Shown here in pieces: positions 1 to 5,310 of a DNA stretch of 6,017 nt (position 1 is its first letter; each line of letters starts with the position of its first letter). Both the position numbers and the translations under genes were made by a program. Source of the stretch: Candidatus Aminicenantota bacterium (GTDB lineage: Bacteria; Acidobacteriota; Aminicenantia; UBA2199); contig JAPKZM010000091.1 of the NCBI GenBank assembly GCA_026393775.1, positions 1 to 6,017 on the forward strand. Reading direction: 5' to 3'. The notes under the pieces are model-generated. The model made no database searches and was not told the DNA's origin. It saw only the letters and a list, made by a program, of their open reading frames with translations.

Positions 1-1389
1 GGGATAATTGGCCCGGAAACCGAAACCCGTGTGGCTTCCTTCTGTTTTTTCGTTCCAATTGTAGGCCGCCCAGGCGGCGAGATTGAGGTTCTTATTGCCG
101 GCAAAACGGGAAGTGGCATAGCGGAAATCGGCCGCGGCCAGGGTGTTGCGCTCGCCCGTGGGGCTGCCGTTGGTGAAGATCATCCCCACCTTGCTCTCGT
201 CGAAAATATCCTGGGTCACGCGCAAGGCGAGGAAATTGCGGCCCGGAAGCCCGGCGAATCCCTCGGTCTGCACGTCGAGGGCGGCGAGGTTGGTGCGGCC
301 GATCTTGCCGAAGACCTTGGCGCCGAAGAGGAGCGGCACCTGCTCGCCCTCGTAGAGGCCGATCTTGCGGCTGAAGAACGGCTGGAAGCTGACGGTGGAG
401 CTGAAACTGAACGTCTCCGAGCCCTCCAGGAAGAACATGCGCTTCTCCGGGAAGAACATGGGGAAACGGGTCAGGTTGATGCGCCGCTCGTCGGCCTCGG
501 TCTCGGCGAAGTCCATGTTGTAGCTGAAGGCGCCCACCAGGTTGGGGGTGAAATTCTTGTAGACGTCGAAGCCGCCGTCCAGCTTCCACTGGGTGCCGGC
601 GCTGTCCCGGTGGTCCTGCTGCACGCCGCCCAGGCCATAGGGGCGGATGGTGATCCCTTTGCCCTGCTTGATATCCGCGATCCCGGACAGCGCCGCCGCA
701 GCCATTGGGTTGTAGAAATTGCTGTCGCGCTCGCTCCCGGCGAGGCGGACCGTCTCCTGCTTGCGGGCGATGAACCTTTCCACGTTGATGCCCCAGGTGG
801 TAAGCTCGGGCTTGAAGGAGATGGTCTTGAAGGGGATGCGGAACTCGGCGCTCCAACCGTTGCCATCGACGCGGCTGGCGGCGTCCCAGATGCCGTCCCA
901 GTTCAAGCTGGCTTCCCCTCCCGAGGTCAGCCCCTCGGAGCGGGCGCAGCGCGGGTTGACCGAGAAAAAATAGGCGGTGCGCTTGTCCTGAAACGGGTCG
1001 ATCAGCACGCGGACGACGTCATCGTCCCCGGTCCCGAGCGAACCTCCACCTCCCCAGCCGCGATACTCGTCGTCGCCGCCGCCGGCATCGTGGGCCATGG
1101 AGTTGGCCGCGATCCGCCCCGGTTCGCTGTCCAGGCAGCGGACGCCGATGTAGAGATTGCCGTCGTCGTACAAGATGCGCAGCTCGGTTCCTTCGCTCGG
1201 TTCGCCGCCGGGAAGCGGATCGGCCATGCGGAAAGCGCTGAAGGGCTCAGCAAAGCTCCAGGCGGGATCGTCCAGGCGGCCGTCGATCTTTGGGCCATTG
1301 GCGACGCGCACGGCCTGCACCTCGACCGCGAATCCCGCTGAGGCCAGAAAAGAAAAGAGCCAGAAAAAAAGGATGCCCCGCTTGACCAT
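1..1389 (-). CDS. DUF5916 protein with N-terminal CBM9-like domain (N-terminal part, runs off left edge)
   Basis: Reading the minus strand from the ATG at 1389 gives 463 uninterrupted codons to the window edge; the C-terminus is missing. Residues 1-21 form a signal peptide (basic start, then ILFFWLFSFLASAGFA, likely cleaved after GFA), so the product is exported. Residues about 25-205 look like a CBM9-type beta-sandwich: KIDGRLDDPAW near 34-44, a YDDGNLYIGVRC strand near 74-85, and FFSVNP near 141-146. From about 245 the sequence turns into alternating beta-strands with the typical DUF5916 stretch RFPMFFPEKRMFFLEGSETF (308-327), then GKIGRTNLAALDVQTEG (361-377). Family members usually run to 700-900 residues and are thought to be outer-membrane barrel-like proteins of unknown role, often near peptidases or transporters. 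The start fits an AGAGG Shine-Dalgarno four to five bases upstream and a promoter about 50 bp upstream. A Gly/Asp-rich insert lies at 101-124. Family assignment is from recalled motifs; function is unknown. Confidence 0.5.
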   Translation of the reverse strand, partial: MVKRGILFFWLFSFLASAGFAVEVQAVRVANGPKIDGRLDDPAWSFAEPFSAFRMADPLPGGEPSEGTELRILYDDGNLYIGVRCLDSEPGRIAANSMAHDAGGGDDEYRGWGGGGSLGTGDDDVVRVLIDPFQDKRTAYFFSVNPRCARSEGLTSGGEASLNWDGIWDAASRVDGNGWSAEFRIPFKTISFKPELTTWGINVERFIARKQETVRLAGSERDSNFYNPMAAAALSGIADIKQGKGITIRPYGLGGVQQDHRDSAGTQWKLDGGFDVYKNFTPNLVGAFSYNMDFAETEADERRINLTRFPMFFPEKRMFFLEGSETFSFSSTVSFQPFFSRKIGLYEGEQVPLLFGAKVFGKIGRTNLAALDVQTEGFAGLPGRNFLALRVTQDIFDESKVGMIFTNGSPTGERNTLAAADFRYATSRFAGNKNLNLAAWAAYNWNEKTEGSHTGFGFRANYP

Positions 1390-1441
1390 CGTTCCTCTCA
1401 TTCTTGAAGGAAATATTTTGAAAAACCGGCGCGGAATAGCC

Positions 1442-1470
1442 ATTGTAATCCAGCTCAGGGATTTATGCAA
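1442..1470 (-). promoter_or_regulatory. Candidate sigma70-type promoter of the DUF5916 gene
   Basis: On the minus strand TTGCAT (1470-1465) and TACAAT (1447-1442) are separated by exactly 17 bases. The -10 matches the consensus at five of six positions and the -35 at three of six. A start near 1435 would leave a leader of about 46 nt before the ATG at 1389. The layout resembles the candidate fabF promoter in this window (TTGCAA-N17-TAAAAT), which adds some support. No transcript data are available. Confidence 0.5.
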
Positions 1471-1549
1471 ATCCTACGGCAGCCCGGCCATCTATTGGGT
1501 TGACGCTTCCTTCATTGAGAAGCTGAGGCCCAAAGCTGACGGTAAATAA

Positions 1550-1584
1550 AAAGTATAAAGTACAAAGTACAAAGTATAAAGTAT
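1550..1584. repeat. Five tandem AAAGTAY heptamers (left arm of an inverted repeat)
   Basis: Five perfect 7-bp units follow one another: AAAGTAT, AAAGTAC, AAAGTAC, AAAGTAT, AAAGTAT. The only variation is the last base, T or C. The tract is strongly AT-rich against GC-rich neighbours and lies in the intergenic region between the DUF5916 gene and the FabK-like gene. An inverted copy of about two and a half units sits at 1659-1676. It cannot be part of a gene on either strand that I can support. It may be a dispersed intergenic repeat or a regulatory array; which one cannot be told from a single copy. Confidence 0.5.
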
Positions 1585-1620
1585 GAAAAAAAAGAGTTCT
1601 TACCGATGGAGTTTTTTTTC
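1585..1620. repeat. Inner palindrome: GAAAAAAAA / TTTTTTTTC with 18-nt loop
   Basis: Positions 1585-1593 (G followed by eight A) and 1612-1620 (eight T followed by C) are perfect reverse complements around an 18-nt loop. The structure starts directly after the last heptamer. Because it is symmetric, a transcript from either direction would end the stem in eight U. It lies 63-98 bp past the stop of the minus-strand FabK-like gene, so it could help end that transcript, but the stem is almost wholly A-T and would be weak. Terminator function is therefore only a possibility. Confidence 0.5.
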
Positions 1621-1658
1621 TAAGCAATATGTTTTATCGTTCTTACTTTTTCCTTTTA

Positions 1659-1676
1659 ACTTTATACTTTATACTT
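1659..1676. repeat. Inverted copy of the AAAGTAY heptamer (right arm)
   Basis: Read on the minus strand this is AAGTATA AAGTATA AAGT. It pairs with 1572-1584 over 13 bp without mismatch, or with 1551-1568 over 18 bp with one mismatch. It ends six bases from the stop codon of the FabK-like gene. Together with the heptamers at 1550-1584 it brackets the A8/T8 palindrome, giving a nested inverted-repeat element of about 127 bp. Confidence 0.5.
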
Positions 1677-1682
1677 GATTTT

Positions 1683-2750
1683 TTACAACGCCTGCAATTC
1701 GGCTACCAGCTCGGCGAACAGCTCCTTGACGGTCACAATCTTGTTGACCCGATAGGCGTTCTGGCCGCAGAAGATAAGCCCGTTTTTTACATCCCCCAAA
1801 TAGGAATTCAACAGCACTTTGGCGATGCAGTAATTGGCCTTGTCGGCTTTGCAGGCGGTCAGGCAGCGGTAAGGGCATTTGACCGGAATTTTCCCCTTGG
1901 CTTCCAGATCCATTAAAAAATCATTGCGGATGGCCCGGCCGGGCATGCCCACCGGGCTGTCGATGATGACGATGTCTTTCTCTTTGGCATCCAGATACGC
2001 CTGCTTGAATTCCTGAGCAACGTCGCATTCCACGGTGCAGACAAAGCGGGTTGCCATTTGCACTCCCGAGGCGCCCAGGCTGAGCATGCGGGCGATATCC
2101 CTGCCGTCAAAAATGCCGCCGCCGGCGATCACCGGAATTTTCCGGCCGTATTTATCCTCGTAGCCCTTCAGCACTTCCAACAACTCCGGCAAAATGCGCT
2201 CCAGCGAGAATTCCCGCGGCTGCGCCAGCTGCTCCCGCGAAAAGCCAAGGTGTCCGCCGGCCAACGGCCCTTCCAGAATGAAGGCATCGGGAGTCCGGCC
2301 ATAGCGCTTGTCCCAGACCCTCATGATCAACTCCGCTACCCGGGCCGAACTGACGATGGGCACCAGGTTCACGGCCGGGTCGGGAACGAGCCCGGGGAGG
2401 GCTGTCGGCAGGCCGGCGCCGAAGACGATGATCTTGATTCCTTCGGCGACGGCCGTCACGATCAGGTCGTTGACATTGCTCAGCGCGCCCATGAAGTTCA
2501 CGGCGACCGGGCCGGCGGTCATTTTTTTCACCTGGCGAATCTCATACTCCAGCGCCTCCCGGGAAATCCTTTCATATTCGCTTAAAGAGGCCACAAAATC
2601 GCCCAGGCCGATGCTGGACAGGGTGCCGATGCCCCCGGCGTTGGCCACGGCCGAAGCCAGGGAGGAAAGCGAAACCCGCACACCCATGCCGCCCTGGATG
2701 ATCGGTATCTCGGCCGTAATGCCGCCGATTTTCAGTTTTGGAATTGTCAT
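1683..2750 (-). CDS. FabK / nitronate monooxygenase family FMN-dependent TIM-barrel oxidoreductase with C-terminal Cys cluster
   Basis: The 355-residue product is a cytoplasmic flavoprotein of the 2-nitropropane dioxygenase family, which includes the enoyl-ACP reductase FabK and nitronate monooxygenases. Visible motifs are IIQGGMGVRVS (17-27), GGIGTLSSIG (39-48), PVAVNFM (81-87), EGPLAGGHLGF (160-170, with the family's catalytic or flavin-contacting His167), and the phosphate-binding strand PVIAGGGIFDG (206-216) followed by GASGVQMATRF (226-236). Near the end lie Cys292, 296, 300 and 308 (CX3CX3CX7C), then FCGQNAYRVNK. I chose the ATG at 2750 because AAGGA ends five bases before it. A longer in-frame start at 2822 would overlap fabF by 71 bp and add 24 unrelated residues. 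The start lies one base after the fabF stop, so the two are coupled. Context favours enoyl reduction in acyl elongation; nitronate oxidation or a third activity remains possible. Confidence 0.5.
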   Translation of the reverse strand: MTIPKLKIGGITAEIPIIQGGMGVRVSLSSLASAVANAGGIGTLSSIGLGDFVASLSEYERISREALEYEIRQVKKMTAGPVAVNFMGALSNVNDLIVTAVAEGIKIIVFGAGLPTALPGLVPDPAVNLVPIVSSARVAELIMRVWDKRYGRTPDAFILEGPLAGGHLGFSREQLAQPREFSLERILPELLEVLKGYEDKYGRKIPVIAGGGIFDGRDIARMLSLGASGVQMATRFVCTVECDVAQEFKQAYLDAKEKDIVIIDSPVGMPGRAIRNDFLMDLEAKGKIPVKCPYRCLTACKADKANYCIAKVLLNSYLGDVKNGLIFCGQNAYRVNKIVTVKELFAELVAELQAL

Positions 2751-2751
2751 G

Positions 2752-3996
2752 TCAATCCTTATATTTCTTGACGACCAAGCAGGCGTTGCCTCCGCCGAAG
2801 CCGAATGAATTGCTGGCGGCATAGCGCACCGCCAGCGCTTCGGCGCCCCGGGTCACATAATCCAGGGGGCAGTCGGGGTCGGGCTCCCGGTAATGGATCG
2901 TCGGCGGCACGATGCCGCTGTGCACGCTCATCACCGTGGCGATGAATTCCACCGCTCCGGCCGCGGCCAGCAGGTGGCCGATCATCGACTTGTTGGAACT
3001 GACCTTCATGGCCAGGGCATGGTCGCCGAACACGTTCATGATGGCCGCGCTTTCGATCTTGTCATTCATGGGGGTCGACGTGCCATGGGCATTGATGTAG
3101 TCAACTTCTCCGGGCTCAATCGCCGCGTCCTTCAGGGCCGCCTTCATGACCCTGATCATGCCGTCGCCATTTGGCTCCGGCGCGGTGAAATGATAGGCGT
3201 CGGCGGTATTGCCGTAGCCGACCAGTTCGGCATAGATCTTCGCCTGTCGTTGAATGGCGTGTTCCCGATTTTCGAGTACGACCACGCCGGCCCCTTCGCC
3301 CATGATAAAGCCATCCCGGTTGCGATCGAAAGGCCGGCTGGCGGTTTCGGCATCCGGGTTTGCGGACATCGACCGGGTGGCGCAGAAACCGGCATAGGGC
3401 AAGGGGGTCAGCGCCTCCTCGGAGCTTCCGGCCAGCATGATCTCGGCGTCGCCCCGCTGCAGGATGCGGAACGCGTCGCCGATGGCATTGGCGCCGGTGG
3501 AGCAGGCGACCGACGGGGCCGAAAGATGCCCTTTCAAACCGAAGCGGATGGAGACCATGCAGGCAGCCATGTTGATGAGCAGTTTCGACACGAAGAACGG
3601 GGTCAGGGAATTGGGCCCCTTCTCCTGGATGCGGTAATGGCCTTCTTCGATGGTGGCCGAACCGCCGGTCCCCGATCCGATGATCACCCCGGCCCGGGAT
3701 TTTTCAAAGGGGTGGTTGTCCAGGCCGGCATCCTGCATGGCCATGGCCGCGGCGGCCACGGCGAACACGGTGAAGCGGTCCATGCGCTCGAGGGATTTTT
3801 TGTCGATCCAATGCAGGGGATCGAAATCCTTCACTTCGGCCGCCAGCTGCGAGCGAAAACCGGCCGGATCGAAATGGCTGACCCGGGCGATGCCGTTTTT
3901 TCCGATTTGCAACCCCTGCCAGAATGCTTCAACGCCGATGCCGATTGGAGTCACCGCTCCCAAGCCGGTTATCACGACCCGCTGCTCGTTGATCAT
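2752..3996 (-). CDS. fabF: Beta-ketoacyl-ACP synthase II (FabF type)
   Basis: The 414-residue protein is a full-length thiolase-fold condensing enzyme, as long as typical FabF. It joins malonyl-ACP to a growing acyl-ACP with loss of CO2 in cytoplasmic fatty-acid synthesis. It starts RVVITGLGAVTPIG and carries the complete catalytic set: Cys165 in PSVACSTGAN, His304 in NAHGTSTPMND, Lys336 in SSNKSMIGH and His341 of the same motif. The C-terminal glycine loop NSFGFGGGNACLVV (396-409) is intact. The ATG at 3996 has AAGGG seven bases upstream. It is followed after one base by the FabK-like gene and preceded by a candidate promoter and short leader ORF. No acyl carrier protein, fabD or fabG lies in the window, although acpP is the usual upstream partner of fabF. 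It could be a housekeeping or a specialised copy; paralogues with an aromatic-polyketide or arylpolyene role share these motifs. Confidence 0.5.
   Translation of the reverse strand: MINEQRVVITGLGAVTPIGIGVEAFWQGLQIGKNGIARVSHFDPAGFRSQLAAEVKDFDPLHWIDKKSLERMDRFTVFAVAAAAMAMQDAGLDNHPFEKSRAGVIIGSGTGGSATIEEGHYRIQEKGPNSLTPFFVSKLLINMAACMVSIRFGLKGHLSAPSVACSTGANAIGDAFRILQRGDAEIMLAGSSEEALTPLPYAGFCATRSMSANPDAETASRPFDRNRDGFIMGEGAGVVVLENREHAIQRQAKIYAELVGYGNTADAYHFTAPEPNGDGMIRVMKAALKDAAIEPGEVDYINAHGTSTPMNDKIESAAIMNVFGDHALAMKVSSNKSMIGHLLAAAGAVEFIATVMSVHSGIVPPTIHYREPDPDCPLDYVTRGAEALAVRYAASNSFGFGGGNACLVVKKYKD
2756..2760 (-). promoter_or_regulatory. Ribosome binding site deciding the start of the FabK-like gene
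   Basis: AAGGA on the minus strand lies in the last codons of fabF, five bases before the ATG at 2750. This spacing is ideal and supports that start over the upstream in-frame ATG at 2822. Confidence 0.5.
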
Positions 3997-4070
3997 CGTC
4001 CTGCCCTTCTCACTATCATCCCCGGCACCACCAGCGTCGACGGATCGGGAATGAACTGAAAATTTTTCAT
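3993..4070 (-). CDS. Possible 25-codon leader ORF overlapping the fabF start
   Basis: On the minus strand an ATG at 4070 opens 25 codons (beginning MKNFQFIPDP, ending VRRAGR) and stops at a TGA whose first two bases are the last two of the fabF ATG, an ATGA overlap. The ATG falls at or within two bases of the start point predicted from the promoter at 4077-4105, so it could be translated as a leaderless message. There is no Shine-Dalgarno sequence before it, while the fabF ribosome site lies inside it. The peptide matches nothing I recognise and has no run of one amino acid that would suggest attenuation. It may be chance; a short ORF of this size is not rare in GC-rich DNA. Confidence 0.5.
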   Translation of the reverse strand: MKNFQFIPDPSTLVVPGMIVRRAGR

Positions 4071-4076
4071 CTGGCT

Positions 4077-4105
4077 ATTTTACCAAGTTTCAAGCACGTT
4101 TGCAA
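4077..4105 (-). promoter_or_regulatory. Candidate sigma70-type promoter of the fabF / FabK-like operon
   Basis: On the minus strand TTGCAA (4105-4100) and TAAAAT (4082-4077) are spaced by 17 bases. The -10 matches the consensus at five of six positions and the -35 at four of six. The predicted start is at 4070-4072, giving a leader of about 75 nt before fabF. Placement in the divergent intergenic region, directly upstream of the operon, supports it. Confidence 0.5.
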
Positions 4106-4178
4106 AGAGTTCCCATTGACAATATTCATTCCACTTGAAATGGCTCGGTTTTTGTGCTAAAAAAACTCAGGCTCTGCC

Positions 4179-4183
4179 GGAGG
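4179..4183 (+). promoter_or_regulatory. Ribosome binding site deciding the PilZ gene start
   Basis: GGAGG lies six bases before the ATG at 4190. The only other in-frame start nearby, a GTG at 4154, has a T-rich upstream sequence without such a site, so the ATG is preferred. Confidence 0.5.
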
Positions 4184-4189
4184 CGGAAG

Positions 4190-4513
4190 ATGAGAAACAG
4201 AAGTTTGTCGAAAACTGACGAAAAAAAGGAAGTGATCATAAACAATGACGGCCAAAGCTTCAGCTGCCTGCTGACCGACATCTCGTCGAGCGGCATTTCC
4301 GTGACCAGCGATCATTTCGTCCCGACCTACAAGGAGATCGAGGTGGTCATGGAGATCGACGGAAAAAAAGTGGCCATGAAGGGCAGCGTGCGCTGGAGCA
4401 TCGATCCTGGCACGGCCGGGGTAAAAAAGGGGAAATTGGGCATTCTGATCATGGCCCCGCCGCCGGCCTTCCTGGCCTACGTCGAGACATGGAGAAAAAA
4501 CAACCGCAAATAA
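4190..4513 (+). CDS. Small single-domain PilZ protein
   Basis: The 107-residue protein is a stand-alone PilZ domain, a fold that in many bacteria binds cyclic di-GMP and controls motility, biofilm or polysaccharide export. The diagnostic DxSxxG is present as TDISSSGISV (Asp30, Ser32, Gly35), and the second half follows the family pattern with a KGSVRW strand and LGILIM before a helical AYVETWRK end. The N-terminal RxxxR motif that normally contacts cyclic di-GMP is missing: Lys8 and Lys12 stand at the expected distance. Starting at the GTG at 4154 would add 12 residues rich in Arg, but the ribosome site favours 4190. No signal peptide or membrane segment is seen. The gene stands alone, divergent from fabF and convergent with the TIM-barrel gene 32 bp away, so its partner is not indicated. 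Family call is firm; ligand binding is uncertain. Confidence 0.5.
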   Translation: MRNRSLSKTDEKKEVIINNDGQSFSCLLTDISSSGISVTSDHFVPTYKEIEVVMEIDGKKVAMKGSVRWSIDPGTAGVKKGKLGILIMAPPPAFLAYVETWRKNNRK

Positions 4514-4545
4514 GCGACGCCCGGCCCGGCCGGATCCTTTTCACT

Positions 4546-5310
4546 TTAGGCAAAAATTCTTTTGAAATTAGCGGCGGCGGTGCGCAGGACTGAGGCGGAG
4601 TGGGGCTCGAGGGTGATTGAAAAAGGGCACTCCAGGCCGCTGATGGCCGCCTTGGCCGCCTGCCAGTCGATGCTACCCTGGCCCAGGGGCAGGTGATCAT
4701 CGTTGGTGCCGAAATTGTCATGCAGATGGAAATGGATATGGCGGCGCGGTTCGAGGTAAAAAAGCCACTCCTCCATGGGGATGCGGGCGAAGACGTGATG
4801 GTGGCCGAAGTCAAAGCAATGGACAAGCCGCGGCCGGTCTATTCTCTTCATTAATTGCAGCACGACGTAGGGCGTCGGCTCGGCGATATTTTCCAGGGCG
4901 ATGAGCGGGCCGTCGCTCTCCGCCAGCAGGGTTTGATAGAATCGCGCGGCGCGGTCGAGCCAGCGCTCGAAATGCTGACGGTAATAAATGGGGTCGTAAT
5001 TGAAATGCATGACCACCAACAGGCTTTCCCAGGCCGCGGCCATGGACATTATTTTTCGCATCTGTTCCAGGCTCAAGCGGCGGATGTTTTCGTCGGCGGC
5101 CCCGGGCCAGACGTCCATGAACGGCGCGTGGATGGTATGGCTGGGAAAAGCGGACAGCGTGTCGGTGAAGTTCTTGACGCGGGTCGGCGTGAATTCGGGC
5201 AGCCTTTCGGCGCTGATGTACACTTCGGGGTTGGCCTTCATTTTCAGGAGCTGCGGCGCTTCCCGGGTCAGACGGTCTCCGGCGATGCGGATGAAAAAGT
5301 CACTGAACAT
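4546..5310 (-). CDS. Sugar phosphate isomerase/epimerase-like (AP endonuclease 2 superfamily) TIM barrel protein
   Basis: The 254-residue protein belongs to the xylose-isomerase-like TIM-barrel superfamily, which covers sugar epimerases and isomerases as well as endonuclease IV. Residues matching the endonuclease IV metal ligands are all present in order with similar spacing: His61 (IHAPF), His102 (VVMHFNYD), Glu140 (ALENI), Asp167 and His170 (FDFGH), His195 (HLHDN), Asp204 and His206 (DDHLPLGQG), and Glu235 (TLEPH). The HLHDN...HLPLGQGSIDW stretch is typical of COG1082-type sugar isomerases, so a small-molecule substrate is more likely than DNA; which substrate cannot be told. It is cytoplasmic, with no signal peptide. 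The ATG at 5310 overlaps the 3' end of the upstream kinase gene by 11 bp, and only a weak GGGCGG precedes it, suggesting translational coupling. A later start at Met24 would remove the probable first beta-strand. Confidence 0.5.
   Translation of the reverse strand: MFSDFFIRIAGDRLTREAPQLLKMKANPEVYISAERLPEFTPTRVKNFTDTLSAFPSHTIHAPFMDVWPGAADENIRRLSLEQMRKIMSMAAAWESLLVVMHFNYDPIYYRQHFERWLDRAARFYQTLLAESDGPLIALENIAEPTPYVVLQLMKRIDRPRLVHCFDFGHHHVFARIPMEEWLFYLEPRRHIHFHLHDNFGTNDDHLPLGQGSIDWQAAKAAISGLECPFSITLEPHSASVLRTAAANFKRIFA

Noticed and set aside
31..1341. Plus-strand open frame of 436 codons
   Set aside because: It is the antisense shadow of the DUF5916 gene. Its translation is low-complexity (rich in Ala, Gly, Glu, Val) with no recognisable motif, while the minus frame shows a signal peptide and family motifs.
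2751..2822. N-terminal extension of the FabK-like protein from an ATG at 2822
   Set aside because: The extension lies inside the fabF coding sequence, adds 24 residues unlike the family, and a good ribosome site with ideal spacing supports 2750.
2893..4059. Plus-strand open frame of 388 codons
   Set aside because: It is antisense to fabF, whose catalytic residues are all intact; the plus-strand translation is His/Arg/Gly-rich without domains.
4128..4141. Imperfect 14-bp palindrome ATTnCAnnTGnAAT upstream of fabF
   Set aside because: It resembles a generic regulator site, but it lies upstream of the -35, occurs once, and ten paired bases are not enough to call an operator.
4116..4161. Possible plus-strand promoter for the PilZ gene: TTGACA at 4116, TTGAAA at 4135, or a sigma54-like TGGC at 4141
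   Set aside because: TTGACA has no acceptable -10 at 16-18 bases. TTGAAA pairs only with a poor GCTAAA or CTAAAA. The sigma54-like site lacks GC at the required distance from GG. A promoter is expected here, but I cannot place it.
4154..4189. GTG start at 4154 for the PilZ gene
   Set aside because: No Shine-Dalgarno sequence precedes it, whereas GGAGG precedes the ATG at 4190.
4514..4545. GC-rich palindrome CCGGCCCGGCCGG between the convergent PilZ and TIM-barrel genes as a terminator
   Set aside because: The stem is only about four base pairs around a short loop and neither strand has a proper T tract after it (CCTTTTC at best).
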